64,000 bases of DNA, taken from assembly GCA_009363875.1 (NCBI GenBank), contig CM018689.1, positions 56,173,741 to 56,237,740 on the forward strand, given 5' to 3'. Below are positions 10,641 through 23,211 of the stretch, in pieces. Positions within the stretch are counted from its first letter, which is position 1. Each line of letters starts with the position of its first letter. Origin of the DNA: Mikania micrantha. Taxonomy: Eukaryota; Streptophyta; Magnoliopsida; Asterales; Asteraceae. The position numbers and the translations under genes were made by a program. The notes under the pieces were generated by a model, which did not search any database, was not told the origin of the DNA, and saw only the letters and a program-made list of their open reading frames with translations.

Positions 10641-11850
10641 GAAAGAAACACATCTAAGCCAAAATTGATCGGTAATGGAAAAAACTAAAGCAATACAGTG
10701 AAACAGTAACGATGCACTGAAATAACACAATATTTAAACGATACAATGTGTGACTTAGGAAAAACAAACAAGTCATATCATAAGAAAATACCGTATGAGC
10801 TAATCTTAATAAATAAGTATTATGTACATTAGCTGCAAACCTAATGTACATCAACTCGATGTTAATAACGCCTTTTGACATGAACATTTACAAGAAACTA
10901 TTTACGTGGAACAACACTCTGGTTGCGAATTCTTAGTCTCCTAATCATGTTTGCAAAATCTTCAAATTATTATATGGCTTTAAACAAGCATTTCGCGCAT
11001 GCTTTCATTAGTTAAGTATATTTTTATGTGCTAACAGGTCCACTTGTAGTGTGGCTGATACATCTATCTTTATCTTCAAATGTTTGATCTGAAAGTGTGA
11101 TCTACGACTTTCAATTCATCCAGTGATTCAATTGTTTTGGTAATCTGGAATAATCTCTACACTTTCTTGGGTTAATTAGAAGTTTCTTACACTAGTGATG
11201 GTCTCTTTCTTAATCAACCCAAACATGCTAGAACTTGTTTCCTCTGGAAACTGCACACTTGATTTAATCCTACAAAACTCCAGCCGGCTGACATTCACTA
11301 AAAGTTTACCAAGATCTTAATTTGAGTTATTTCTGAAAATACTACGTCTCAGACCTCCATTTTTTCGCTTGAGGGGATATTAAGTCTTAGTTAATATTGT
11401 CATAATTGTTGTACTTTATGTTTTTTTTTTGTAACCCACATGTTATTAGTATGTATATCTTATCATTTTTTTAACTGTTAATTTTTGGATCACTGATAGA
11501 TCACAGGAGTATTATTGTGCCACCATAAGTAAAACCCGATCATATCCACCACCAAATCATCAGTTCTGCAGGAAACTCAGTACTTTGAGAAAACCCACTT
11601 GTGGGATTCAAACTCAGGACCATTTGGTTCCTGAGTTTTACCCTGCCAACAAGATACCGATAGGCAATAGTGTCTTTTGTTATAAATGAGATCATTTAAT
11701 CCAGTATACTTATCCATTCAGCAAGCCTCTGTGTGTGGTGGGATAGGGTTGTTGGGGGGGGGGGGGGGATGTTGTTACACATAAATAATTGTTTTGTGCA
11801 TAAAATGTAATTTATAGTAATTGGAGTATTCGTTTTGTAATATTATTTAG
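10641..11850. other. Intergenic DNA, no gene recognised
   Basis: The region has no convincing coding signal. It contains a run of 15 G at 11754-11768. On the minus strand around 11560-11660 there is a tRNA-like B-box (GAGTTTGAATCCC) that could belong to an old SINE, but no tail or target duplication could be confirmed. Confidence 0.4.
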
Positions 11851-11858
11851 TATAAATA
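11851..11858 (+). promoter_or_regulatory. TATA box of the LEA_2-like gene
   Basis: TATAAATA lies 136 bases upstream of the ATG at 11987, followed about 25-30 bases later by a plausible start region. No other good TATA box is seen nearby. Confidence 0.5.
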
Positions 11859-11986
11859 TAATTACTTCTCTAGTAGTAGCTACACAGGTCAAGAGTGACT
11901 TCATCGTTTTCACAAGTTTATCGTATTCACACTAACACATATATTTCAAGCCCTTATTGCATAGACTCTCCCTCACTAAAAAATAC

Positions 11987-12607
11987 ATGGCTTCAAGGAT
12001 CTCACCATTGCATGTTGAAGCTCCACCCGCCGCAGCAGTACTACCACCTCCAGCTCAACCGGACGATGCTTTTCCTCGTTCCTTCCTGTGGCTGCTCGTT
12101 CCTGTCTTCATGTTCCTGTTGTATGCCACCACAGCACACTTTGTTTTGAATCATGGGGGCATTAGAGTAACCGGCACTATAGAGAATAAAGTTATCACGG
12201 TTACTACAAATTACACCACGGTGTCATTAGGTGGCAGTATTAATATGTCACTTAGTTTTAGAAAGACCGGTAGGGTTCACCCGGTCCCTGACCTGGTGAT
12301 CTTTAACCTTACCTTAGCTGGTTTGAAGGGTCACCTTGTTTCTACATTTTCTTCTGCATCTTACAACATGTCTGTTAGTAAGATGAAGGTGAAGTTTGAG
12401 CCCCACCAAACTCATCTTCCAGAGGAATTGGTGTTGCTCGTTGAACAACACTTGAAACAAAAGAATATGTGGGTTAGCCTATCTGCCGACTTCAAGTGGC
12501 ATCTTAAGGAGCGCAAGGTAGAACTTGAATACGGAGGGTATAAACATGCTAGATTTGCATGTTATTTTCCAGCATTAACGGAAAACTACAAGGGAATTTG
12601 TCGTTAA
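11987..12607 (+). CDS. LEA_2 / NDR1-HIN1-like single-pass membrane protein
   Basis: This intronless gene encodes 206 residues. The start MASRISPLHVEAPP is preferred over an in-frame ATG ten codons upstream because the latter lacks the family's look and has a weaker context. A proline-rich cytosolic N-terminus is followed by a hydrophobic segment at about residues 32-53 (FLWLLVPVFMFLLYATTAHF). The rest is a probable apoplastic beta-sandwich of LEA14/LEA_2 type. It contains four possible N-glycosylation sites (NYT, NMS, NLT, NMS). The size and layout match NHL (NDR1/HIN1-like) proteins linked to defence and stress at the plasma membrane, but the diagnostic NPNKR-type motif was not seen. The function is therefore inferred. 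It is the only convincing host gene in the window and is flanked by transposons on both sides. Confidence 0.6.
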   Translation: MASRISPLHVEAPPAAAVLPPPAQPDDAFPRSFLWLLVPVFMFLLYATTAHFVLNHGGIRVTGTIENKVITVTTNYTTVSLGGSINMSLSFRKTGRVHPVPDLVIFNLTLAGLKGHLVSTFSSASYNMSVSKMKVKFEPHQTHLPEELVLLVEQHLKQKNMWVSLSADFKWHLKERKVELEYGGYKHARFACYFPALTENYKGICR

Positions 12608-12639
12608 TCAATATTTTATTGGCGTTTAGTCATTTTATT

Positions 12640-12835
12640 TATTTATTTTTATATTCTTTTGTAAACTTAACAAAAATTAGGGAATATATATACATATATA
12701 ATATTTCTTTTTTATACATATATGCATGAAAACTTATACATACATACATACACATGATACGTACGCATATACATTCATACGCATATATTATTTATACATA
12801 CACACAACCAAGCACACGTACATACATGCATATGG
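12640..12835. repeat. TACA/TATA-rich microsatellite-like tract
   Basis: The 3' flank of the LEA_2-like gene contains repeated TACATACA, CATATA and TATACATA units. It probably includes the polyadenylation region, but no single signal stands out. Confidence 0.5.
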
Positions 12836-12852
12836 GTACACACTTAGAAACA

Positions 12853-13556
12853 GGGGACGGTTAACGTACATGTTAGTGTTAACGTGCTAAACGTAGGAAA
12901 CCACTGGAACGCGCCATGTGTCATTAGGGTAAGGGGTATTATCGTCCATATAAAATTACAGACCGTGATTTACAAAATTACAGACTGACATTTAACACCC
13001 ACTATCACAGACCATCGGGATAATCACAGACCAATAATTACGTACCACATTATATAACAACCATAAATCGTATTTTAACACACATAATCAAGGGCAAAAT
13101 GTATAATCACGGACCACGTTATATGAAAATCACGGACCGTCATTTAACATGCATGATCAAAGAATCAACTGCATAATCACGTACCAATAATTACGTACCA
13201 AGCTTAAAAATCACGGACCACGTAAAAAAAACTTAAAAAAACTTAAAAAAACTACAACAATATTATACTCAAATTAAAGATAATAAAATTCTCAATTTTA
13301 TGGTGTAATTTTTTTAAAAAAATAATAAAACATGTAAAAGTTATTTAATTTTTAAAAAACGAGTTGAACTTGTAACATTATAAAATGTGGTTGTTTACTC
13401 TTTTGCCCTTCCAGTTATATTTTACACTTATTTAGTGGAAAAAGTTGTATAAAGTGGGGACCATTAAATCTTAACCATTGATTACTTTGATCAAAGGGTG
13501 CAGAATCCATCCTACGTTTAGCACGTTAAAAAGCATATGTATTTGATCCGGCTCCC
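12853..13556. mobile_element. Mutator-like MITE, 704 bp, 9-bp target duplication
   Basis: The flanks carry the exact direct repeat TTAGAAACA (12844-12852 and 13557-13565), and 9 bp is the Mutator hallmark. The ends are inverted repeats of about 46 bp. The inner 20 bases are perfect (12879-12898 against 13510-13529, containing AACGTGCTAAACGTAGGA) and the outer part is imperfect (GGGGACGG against GGGAGCCGG). The interior is non-coding and holds dispersed ATCACGGACC/ATCACAGACC repeats. Confidence 0.8.
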
Positions 13557-13565
13557 TTAGAAACA

Positions 13566-14869
13566 TATATTAATTATTAATACACTTTTTATGCATATAC
13601 CTGAATTTATTATCTGGAAATAAATGGTACAAAATTATCCAGAAATTAATTTTATATCTTCTTACAAATTTATATTATTTATATAAAAACAGTCCAAATT
13701 AAGGAAAGCTCGTACGTACATCCGTCATACTACTTATATCTCACTAAATCAGGAGAACAATCCATCACTGAAAAAACTCTACTCATATAGGAGACTAGGA
13801 GCATATATTTTTAACCGAGAATCTTGAACTTAAAATCTCTAATAAGAAGAGTCAAGGTATAGTATATATATCACTAAGCTAGAAATCATTTGATATTATT
13901 AACTATTATTTTTTAGGGAACTAATGTTTTTTTTTAAATATAAAAATAAACTTTAGTTATAAAAAATATTATGTATCAAGGTAAATTGCAAACGAAAAAT
14001 TATAAGACGTACTATGCGTATATTAAAAGCAAAACTCGAAAAAAATTGAGCAAACCTATAAAGACCAAAAAATAAAATTTTTAAATGTGCAATATTTTTT
14101 ACTCTGATATAAAACCAAAAAAAAAAATTGGATTAAACATGTACGTTGTCTCCTCGTGTCAAAAAAAGTAAAAAGTAAAAATATTATATGTTATGATTTT
14201 CTTTGATATAAATAAAAGAGTTTAATTGTAACCTTTCGTGACATAATTAAGATATGTCATTGGTACAGGTAAAAAAGAAATATAAAAAAGCTATGTGGTA
14301 TATTTTATTCTAATTTACATAAAACAATTAGAAATTTTTTTTTAATCTATGAAAATGATACGTCGTCGCCACAATTTTCAGAAAACGCATGACCTTTTCT
14401 TTGAAGAATGCCAAAACAATTATGTCTTTAACAACGACATGTCGTCGCGATCACTTTGGAAAGGTAAAAAATCTGCTTTTGAAAGGTCTATTGACAATCC
14501 GTTGAATTGGTTAGGGGAGTTAACCATCATTTATATATGTTAGACGAAAGCTTCTTGTATGTAATTAAATAGGTAGGCATGAGTCTTTCGGTGTGTCTCA
14601 AATTGACCCATTTTGCAAAATATTATAAAAATATAATAAAATTGGTGAATAATTAATTTGTTATATTTTATTTTTTTGAGTGTTTTAATTAATTTAATTG
14701 ATTAAATAATTAAAAGTTGGAGTTAATTAAGTAACTAATTAATTAAATAAGCTATAACTAGTTAAACTTAATTAACCAGTAGTGGAGGGGGTAAAATCGT
14801 AATTAAATGAAAAAAAATTTAGGAGGTTAGAATAAGAAATGGGTGGTTGTAAAGACTAATAAAGGCTAA
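13566..14869. other. AT-rich intergenic DNA
   Basis: No gene is recognised. A 64-codon ORF at 14349-14543 contains two CGTCGTCG/GTCGTCGCG patches but no known domain; it is probably chance or a transposon scrap. Runs of T and A and ATTAATTA tracts dominate. Confidence 0.4.
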
Positions 14870-15625
14870 TGCTCACCAAACTTCTTATTTTGTCTAAGTA
14901 TAGGAACCTTTTTGAATAAAACCTTCGGAAGGAAGAAGTGATTCTTCGGAAGCAGCATTGCTTCCGAAGGATAACTGGTTCCTGCCGAAGGTTATACAAG
15001 ACAACTGCTTCCGAGGAATCCTCAAATGCATTGAAGAAAAAGACTTCCGAGGTTTATCCTCTGACAAAGACTGTAGCAGCTTACTCTCATAGTACAAAAG
15101 GTACTGACACAAGACATGCTGGTCTGAGTAAAGACAAAGACAACATGTAATGAGTCAGATAAAGCGCCTTACCTCTCCCATGCTGCATTAAATGCAAAAG
15201 ATCATCTGAAGCCTTGAAGATCAACAACATTAAATGTCTTTTGTATTTAATAGTCCTTTGTAAAGTCAATATCTATTAATGTAATGATCATGACTGAGTG
15301 TCTTAGCCTGTTAAGACACTCAACATACTAGAATAAGCTTTACTTTATGTACTTGTCTAGTATACCCAACTTGTATTCCTAAGTGTATACGGTTGTAGCC
15401 TCGGCTATATAACCTCCCATTGTATATGTGCTTGGACACTTCTGACTTTGAGAGAAATATATCCTTGAGCTTGAAATTATCTGTGTGTTCTTATTAGTAT
15501 TCAAGGATTATTACTTTGTCATTTTGAGTGCTTGTGAGATTATTCTAACAGAACATTCCGCATCTGTTAGATTGCTTAAGAAATACTTGTGAAGTGTTGT
15601 TTAGATTAAGCAACCCGATCCAACA
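14870..15625 (+). mobile_element. Probable copia-type LTR (solo or truncated), approximate start
   Basis: The segment has a promoter-like TATA (CTATATAA near 15405), downstream T-rich and GT-rich tracts, and ends ...CCGATCCAACA at 15625 followed by GTGGTCATCGATC, which looks like a degraded primer-binding site. It also contains repeated CTTCCGAAGG/CTTCGGAAG palindromes near 14920-15020. No start TG with a matching target duplication could be fixed, so the boundaries and class are tentative. Confidence 0.35.
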
Positions 15626-16447
15626 GTGGTCATCGATCATCATTAGTCAAAATCCAAAAGAAGTTTAGGTGAAAGTGTAGGCGATGAGGAGAGGGGAAAC
15701 AAAGAAGAAAAACCTTCAACTTCCTGGAATTGAAGCCTCAACTCAATGTGGGATCATGCATGCAACCGTAAATTGAAGTTTTTCATGAGTCATATTACTA
15801 TTATGCTTGAAATTTAAGGATTTTGTTAGGATTTTTGTGGGTCTCACATGGTTGTGAGTTGGATGGAGAAAAAAAGCCAAAATTGGGAGGTTGTATGGGG
15901 TTAATTGTTAATAATCATCATGTTTATTATCTAGGAACAACTTTTAATTTGATCATTCCATGGATTTTGTTGTAAATTGATAAAAATGGGGTTTTAATGT
16001 TTTACGAGGAATACAAACTAGGAAGTTACAAACATGTGTTTGATTGTAAGATGATAATATGATGATTAGTAGCATTTCAAATAGAGAAATTTGTGAATTA
16101 AGATGATTATGAATTTAGATGATTTAAAATCATAAATGGGAATTGATGGGGTACGGTCTTGATGTAACTAAAAATGTACGTGTAGGTAAATTCTTGAACA
16201 TCATATGTTTGTTGAAATGTCAAGAAATGATATTGTTATTTAGAAGCAGATTTAAATGAAATAGAGCAGTGAAACATGTATGATTAACCGGTTAAATGAG
16301 TGTAATTTGACTAGTTATTATAAACCCTTATATTGAAACTATTTATGGTAGCAAAAGCGAGCTTTCATAAGACAATTGTCACTGCTTATAGACCCAAGAA
16401 TTAGTGTATTATTTCAACGCAAGGGTTCATATTTGTTCTATTTTATT
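15626..16447. other. Intergenic DNA, nothing recognised
   Basis: AT-rich sequence without ORFs of interest. It ends where the truncated Cassandra 5' LTR begins. Confidence 0.4.
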
Positions 16448-16702
16448 GGGTGACATTCCTACGAAGTTTTCATCCGGGCAACAAAAGGCCAAACTGTGAG
16501 CTTCGAGTGGGCAAAGCGGACAATATTGCTAATAGACGAGGGACAGATGTTACAGAATGGTATCAGGGACACTCCTATTCTACACGGGATGGTGGGGCAA
16601 ACCTCATCGAGGAGGATGAGTCCCTAGGGGGGTGTATGTAACATCCTAGGTAATCCCACATCGACTGTGAAAGGAGAGATTCCTATCTTATAAGTAACGA
16701 TC

Positions 16703-18673
16703 TGTCACACCCCGGGCTCTCGGCGGCCCGGGCGCTGCGACCCGATTGGTTTCATTGACAAATACAGTCTCGGTCAGAGTTTATTATTCATTTTAATATG
16801 TTTCAGCGGAAGCGTTGTTTCATAAATTCGTAATTTTATAAATAATTTACATGCATGGATGTGAAAACCGTTTTTCATAATTTACAAATAATTCATACGC
16901 ATGTGTATGAAAACCATATTTTCATTGCTTGTAAATAACTTTTCAGGATTTTATTAAATTTCATATGCATAGATATGAACATAACATTTTATTTCATTTT
17001 AAACCGAGTTTTTTACAAACATATATTTACGTATCTCGGTTTACACGGGACTTGGAGGTATAACTCCAATCGCTCCTCGGTTTCGCCACAAGATTTTATT
17101 TAAGGCGTCATAGGCCCTAAACCTCTAATCTTGTTTCTGATTTGTCATTCATTATCACCTGAAAAGTTTTTGAAAATAAAACGTCAACATAAAGTTGGTG
17201 AATACAAGTAACAGACTCAATATGTAAGCATAGCATGTTCGGTCCTTTAATCATAAGTAATATTGGCAATACTACACATTTAGCAGGTTATTTCACTGAT
17301 CGATACAACTACTGCATACACTGGTTTATAACTGTCACTGGTTAGGAACTACAGCGCAGCGCGTCTTACGTTTTGTTCCCTCCAGCCCACAGCTGGTCAC
17401 TGGTTAGGTTGCCTGCGCAGCGCGTCTTACGTTTAACCTTCCAGCCCACCTGTACCAGCCACATATGGGAATTTCACCCATATGCGGATACGATTTGCAA
17501 ATCATACGTATACTAATAGCCTAAATGCTGGTCTAATAGTATCCCTTTATGCGTCAAAGTTTAAACATACAATGCTCAAAAATAAATTTATAAATTTAAA
17601 AAGAAGTTAAATGTATTCACCTGAATTTTGGGTTGGCTGGGTGACAACTTTAAACTTGTTATTGTAAATTGGGCAGCGTTTCTGCTTAATCTATGCTTAT
17701 AATTATTCTGCAAGAATAAATTACTTACTTATTTATTTATTTATTTACGATTATATTATTACTATTATTATTACTATTATTATTACTATTACTAAAATTT
17801 TTATACATACATAGGGTCGGATTTTAACTTTAACCCTGTAATTAATGCTATACAAAAACCTAAGACTATAACTTAAATTAAAACTGAAATACATACCTTA
17901 AATGGACAATTCTTGATACTATTTATTTTTATGCTCCTAAACCACGTAAAGCCGTCAGTAAGGTTGGGAGGAAATTTAAAGAAACTTTGTTTACATGAAA
18001 TTTTAACATTTATGGCTTCGTACAATCATGTTATATGTGTGTGTTGACGGGTGGTGATAAGCAATAGCTTATCCTATTCTTTTAATTTGTTGACAAATAC
18101 TACATACGTGTACAATAATATATATATTATATTTATTTGTTGGCAACTAAAAAAAATCACACGTACATATGTACATAATCGCAAGAACACATATATAATA
18201 ATTATTAATATTATATTATTATAATTAAATTAAACTCAAATTTTGTTTTACTCTAATAACTTTTCAAATATTGAGTTTTATAAAATTATAAATATACAGT
18301 TAGAACCTATTCTTTTTTATATACGTTTCGACCTAAGTTTCGTTAAAAACGGAGAAAGTTTAATTATATTATATTTTATTAATTTTAGGTGGTCTCCTAT
18401 TATATTAACTGATCGTTCAACCAACGATTATTTCTAATAATTGTTTTATCCTACCTATTCGTTTAAACAACGTTAAAAATTTTAAGCGCTTATTTCTATT
18501 GTTATACTCACGAATAATCATAAAAATAAACTATTTTATATTATTAGACGAAGAGTTACGTTTTTAATTGATATTATTATTATTATTATTTTTATAATAA
18601 TAATAATTATTATTATTATTGTTTTTTTTTTTTCGACAATATTTTATTTATTTTCTCAAAACAGGATGTTACA
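16703..18673 (-). repeat. 3' LTR of the first gypsy element
   Basis: 1,971 bp. It is nearly identical to 23426-25395; I noticed one base in a poly-T run and one C/T change near the end. It contains ATT microsatellites near 17755 and 18570 and two tandem CAGCGCAGCGCGTCTTACG-like blocks near 17350-17430. Confidence 0.92.
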
Positions 18674-18687
18674 TCCTCCCCACCTTT
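18674..18687 (-). promoter_or_regulatory. Polypurine tract of the first gypsy element
   Basis: On the minus strand AAAGGTGGGGAGGA directly precedes the 3' LTR, the usual primer for plus-strand DNA synthesis. Confidence 0.8.
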
Positions 18688-18708
18688 ATTTCAATCTCGT
18701 CCTCGAGA

Positions 18709-21700
18709 TTATTGAAATAGATGTGGATATTTCTTTCTCATCTCTGACTCCAGTTCCCATGTGTATTCAGGACCACGTCTGGAGTTCCATTTAACCTTAA
18801 CTAATACCAACTTTTTACGCTTGAGTCTTTTTTCTCGACGGTCTTCGACTTGAATCGGTTGTTCAATAAACTTTAATTTTTCATTCACTTCAACATCTTG
18901 AAGTGGCATTAATAATGATTCATCGGCCAAACATTTTCGGAGATTAGAAACGTGAAACACATCGTGTACTCCGGCCATTTCTTCCGGTAGTTCAAGCTGA
19001 TAAGCCACCGGTCCGATTCGTTTAAGAATTATAAAAGGTCCGACAAAACGTGGACTTAACTTTCCCTTTTTACCGAATCGTACTACTCCTTTCCATGGTG
19101 AAACCTTGAGTAGCACTTTATCACCAACGTTGAATTCTAATGGCTTTCTTCTTCGGTCTGCATAGCTCTTTTGTCGATCTCTGGCCGCTTTCAATCTTTC
19201 TCTAATTTGAAAGACTTTGTCAGTTGTTTCTTGCACGATTTCTGGACCTGACAATTGATTTTTACCAATTTTAGACCAACATACTGGTGTTCGACATTTT
19301 CTACCGTATAGAGCTTCAAACGGTGCATTCTGAATGCTTGAGTGATAACTATTATTGTAAGAAAGTTCCATTAGAGGTAAGTGGTCATCCCAGCTTCCTC
19401 CAAAGTCTATCACACAAGCTCGAAGCATGTCTTCCGGTGTTTGGATTGTTCTTTCACTCTGCCCATCAGTTTGTGGATGATAAGCAGTGCTGAAGTTCAA
19501 ACGCGTTCCGAGAGCTTTTTGAAAACTTTGCCAGAATCAAGAGGTAAAACGACTATCCCTATCTGACACAATGGATAATGGCACACCGTGTAGAGATACA
19601 ATCTCATTAACGTACAACTGTGCTAGCCTATCCATGGAGTAAGTTTCTTTCATTGATAGGAAATGAGCAGACTTGGTCAGTCTATCAACGATAACCCAAA
19701 TAGTATCATTTCCACGACTGGTTCGAGGAAGTTTAGTTATAAAATTCATGGTTATCATTTCCCATTTCCAGACAGGCAGTTCCAGTTGTTGCAACATACC
19801 AGAAGGTTTCTGGTGTTCAGCTTTAACTTGTGAACAAGTTAAACATCTTGCAATATATGCGGCAATATCTTTCTTCATGCCAATCCACCAATAGTTCTCT
19901 TTCAGATTCTTGTACATTTTATCGCCTCCTGGGTGCATCATGTATTTAGATTTATGCGCTTCCTCCAATACTCTCTCTCTTAAGCCACCAGTGATTGGCA
20001 CCCAGATTCTTGTACTCATACGAAGAATTCCATCGTCTCCTTTGACCAGTTGTTCAATCATGCCCTTCATTCCTTCTTGTTCCTTGTTTTCATCTTTTTG
20101 GGCTTGTTTTTGTGCTTCTTTAATTTGATTAAACAAATCGACTTGAAGTTCTAGCCGTAAAGCACGTACTCTTCTTGGTTTCTCTATCTCCTTTCGGCTT
20201 AAGGCATCTGCAACCACATTTGCCTTTCCTTCATGATAGATAATTTCACAGTCATAGTCATTCAACGTTTCCATCCATCTTCTTTGTCGCATATTTAGTT
20301 CCTTCTGACCAAATATATACTTTAAACTCTTGTGATCAGTATAAACTGTGAAATGAACTCCGTATAGATAGTGTCTCCATAACTTTAATGCAAAGATTAT
20401 GGCGCCTAACTCCAGATCATGAGTCACATAGTTCTTTTCATGAGTCTTCAACTGGCGTGATGCATAAGCAATCACTTTGTTTCGTTGCATCAATACGCAT
20501 CCTAATCCTGTATGAGAAGCATCACAATAGACAACAAAGTATTCAACACCTTCAAGTAATGCTAGGATTGGAGCGTGAGTTAACTTATCTTTAAGAATTT
20601 GAAATGCTTCAATTTGCTTGGGACCCCATTCAAACTTCTCAGCTTTTCGAGTCAATGAGGTGAGCGGAACAACTATTAGGGAGAAATTCTGAATAAATCG
20701 GCGATAATAACCCGCCAAGCCTAAGAAACTACGCACCTCTGTTGGTGACTTAGGGTTCTCCCACTTGGTAATAGCCTCTATCTTAGATGGATCCACTTGA
20801 ATACCTTGAGCATTAATAACATGCCCTAGAAATTGTACTTCTGTGAGCCAGAAATAACACTTAGAGAATTTAGCAAACAATTTCTCATGTCTTAATAATT
20901 CAAGTAGGTTTCTAAGATGTATAGCATGATCCTCGGGTGTTTTTGAATAAATAAGAATATCATCAATGAACACAATGATGAATTTGTCCAGATAAGGTTT
21001 GCATATCCGGTTCATCATGTCCATAAAGGCAGCTGGAGCATTAGTAAGTCCAAATGGCATAACAGTGAACTCATAATGCCCATACCTTGTACGGAAAGCA
21101 GTTTTAGGAATATCTTCTTCTTGGACTTTCAGTTGATGATATCCTGATCGAAGATCGATTTTAGAAAAATGACAAGCTCCTTGAAGTTGATCGAATAAAT
21201 CGTCAATTCTTGGAAGTGGATACTTGTTCTTAACGGTCACTTTGTTTAGCTCCCTATAATCAATGCACATTCGCATCGACCCATCTTTCTTTTTGACGAA
21301 AAGAATTGGAGCTCCCTAAGGTGATAAGCTAGGACGAATAAAAACCTTTTTCCAATAGCTCGTCTAATTGTTTCTTGAGCTCTTTCATCTCTGTCGGTGC
21401 CAATCTATAGGGAGATTTAGCAATTGGAGCCGTACCTGGTACCAGATTGATATTGAATTCTACTTCACGTTCTGGTGGTAAACCAGGCAATTCATCTGGA
21501 AACACGTCGGGAAATTCAGCTACAACAGGCATGTCTTTCAATTTCTTCTTTTCTTGATCATCAGTTGTGACTGAGACTAGGTAAGCTAAACAACCTTTGT
21601 TTAGATATTTTGTAGCTTTGATCATAGAAATGATTCCAACATTATTTGTTGGCTTATCACCTTTGATGATCAACTTTCCTCCCGTTGGAACACGAACTTC

Positions 21701-21885
21701 AATTGATTTGGTGTCGCATAAGATACAAGCTTGGTTTGTAGCTAACCAATCCATCCCGATTACCACATCAAAACCAGCCAACTTCATTGGTAAGAATTTC
21801 ACAGGTATGTTGTGCTTAAAGAGTGTGATCTTACCATTTACTAATGCTTCATTTATTTTGACTACATCACCATTAGCAGTTTCTA
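18709..21885 (-). pseudogene. Gypsy pol (protease remainder, RT, RNase H, integrase, chromodomain), broken
   Basis: On the minus strand the segments are: protease remainder with FDVVIGMDWLA, the RT lead-in PDVFPDELPGLPP, RT with YRELNKVTVKNKYPLPR and FIDDILIYSK, RNase H with VVYCDASHTGLG, integrase with a CLTCSQVK zinc site and AYHPQTDGQSER, and a C-terminal chromodomain with KVKWNSRRGPEYTWE. Breaks: a frameshift at the gag/pol border near 21886, a frameshift near 21340 just before RT, an in-frame TAG near 21318 in the SPWGAP-equivalent motif, and an in-frame TGA near 19537 in integrase. No functional polyprotein is expected. Confidence 0.9.
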
Positions 21886-23211
21886 CTAAGGTTTATCTAC
21901 TTTCACTAATGGTTCATTTAGAAGTTTACAGAAATCATAATCAATAAAGCTTTGATTTGCTCCTGAATCAAACAATACCTTAGCATAAACATCATTGATA
22001 AGAAACGTACCGGTAATGACATCCGGCATGTCCGCAGCTTCTTTGGCATTAAGAACAAAAGCTCGAGTCGTCTTCCTTGCATTTGGTTCAGCTTTTGCTC
22101 CAGAACCACCAGCCCCACTAACTCCACTTGCCTTGATCAATTTAGGACATTCGGTTCGATAGTGTCCTTGTTCATTACAGTTGAAGCATGTCACCATTTT
22201 CTTTCTTCGACATTCATCCACTGTATGACCCGTCAATTTACAATGACTGCAAAATTTTGGTCGAAGACATTTTCCCAAATGATTTTTCCCACACATTTTG
22301 CATCGTGGGATAACACCGCTACCTCCTTCCTTCCTTTCAAACTTTCCTACAGGTTTCTTTGAACTTTGATTGACCTTTTGGATCGTTTCTAGACTTTTCT
22401 TTTCTTCCTGGGTTCTCACCATCCCATCAGTAAGCAACCCTGCAAGCTCAACAGCTGAATCAATGGTCTGAGGCATCGCCGCCTTGACCATATCCCTAAT
22501 TTCACTTACAAGTCCCCAAATATAGCGACTAATCAGATTTGATTCTGGTGTCACAAGATGTGGCACCAATCGAGCATATTCAAAGTACTTAGAAGTGTAC
22601 TCACGATGCCCAGCACCGACCATGCGGTGAGTCAGGAATTTTCGCTCGATTTGTTCCTTCTCATTCATTGGGCAAAACTTTCGAGTTACGAAATCCCGAA
22701 AACTTTCCCAAGTCATAGCATAAGCATTGGTTCTGCCTTTGATTTGAATAATGGAGTTCCACCACTCCAATGCTCCGTCTTTAAAGGAATTCGAAGCATA
22801 CAGAACCATATCTTCTTCAGCACATTTGCTGATAGCAATTACTGCTTCAATCTTTTCAAGCCATCTTAACGCTACCACAGCTCCTTCTGTTCCAGCGAAC
22901 TCAGGAGGTTTACAAGATTGGAATGTTTTGTATGAACATCCTTCAGTTCTAAATCGTTTTGCACTAGAAGCTTTGGTATTCTCATTGTTTGAACCCGACA
23001 CCTCTTTTGCTTTTGTCACTGTATTCTCTGGATTCGAATTTTCATTGTCTTTCATAGCCGCAATAATCGTAGGTATTGCGTCTTTAATTTCTTTTGCTAT
23101 CATTTCTTGAAGTTCTGCTTTTCGAATCACAGGTTCATTAGCATCCGTATGCGTTCTCTTTTGCCCACGAGTGTTTGCAGATGGTCCGCCAGAATTTTGG
23201 TTTCGAGACAT
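21886..23211 (-). CDS. Gypsy gag with zinc knuckles and protease start (truncated by frameshift)
   Basis: The 441-residue ORF starts MSRNQNSGGPSANTRGQKRT about 200 bases downstream of the primer-binding site. A helical N-terminus and a retrotrans_gag-type capsid region (about residues 100-270, with LEWWNSIIQIKG) are followed by CCHC-like knuckles near residues 310-365 (CKMCGKNHLGKC, CSHCKLTGHTVDEC, CFNCNEQGHYRTEC). The aspartic protease active site is DSGANQSF near residue 420. The frame is lost soon after, so protease and later functions are out of frame. Gag would form the particle in the cytoplasm. Confidence 0.88.
   Translation of the reverse strand: MSRNQNSGGPSANTRGQKRTHTDANEPVIRKAELQEMIAKEIKDAIPTIIAAMKDNENSNPENTVTKAKEVSGSNNENTKASSAKRFRTEGCSYKTFQSCKPPEFAGTEGAVVALRWLEKIEAVIAISKCAEEDMVLYASNSFKDGALEWWNSIIQIKGRTNAYAMTWESFRDFVTRKFCPMNEKEQIERKFLTHRMVGAGHREYTSKYFEYARLVPHLVTPESNLISRYIWGLVSEIRDMVKAAMPQTIDSAVELAGLLTDGMVRTQEEKKSLETIQKVNQSSKKPVGKFERKEGGSGVIPRCKMCGKNHLGKCLRPKFCSHCKLTGHTVDECRRKKMVTCFNCNEQGHYRTECPKLIKASGVSGAGGSGAKAEPNARKTTRAFVLNAKEAADMPDVITGTFLINDVYAKVLFDSGANQSFIDYDFCKLLNEPLVKVDKP

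Noticed and set aside
11560..11660. tRNA-like B-box on the minus strand (possible SINE or tRNA gene)
   Set aside because: No cloverleaf, A-tail or target duplication could be established; mentioned only within the intergenic entry.
11754..11768. Run of 15 G
   Set aside because: An isolated homopolymer, probably a slippage or assembly-sensitive site; no regular G-quadruplex pattern around it.
12879..13529. Small element with only the 20-bp perfect inverted repeat and TTAA flanks
   Set aside because: The outer 46-bp ends with the 9-bp duplication TTAGAAACA explain the structure better.
18243..18437. 64-codon ORF also found at 24966-25160
   Set aside because: Both copies are within the LTRs of the first gypsy element; no domain; AT-rich.
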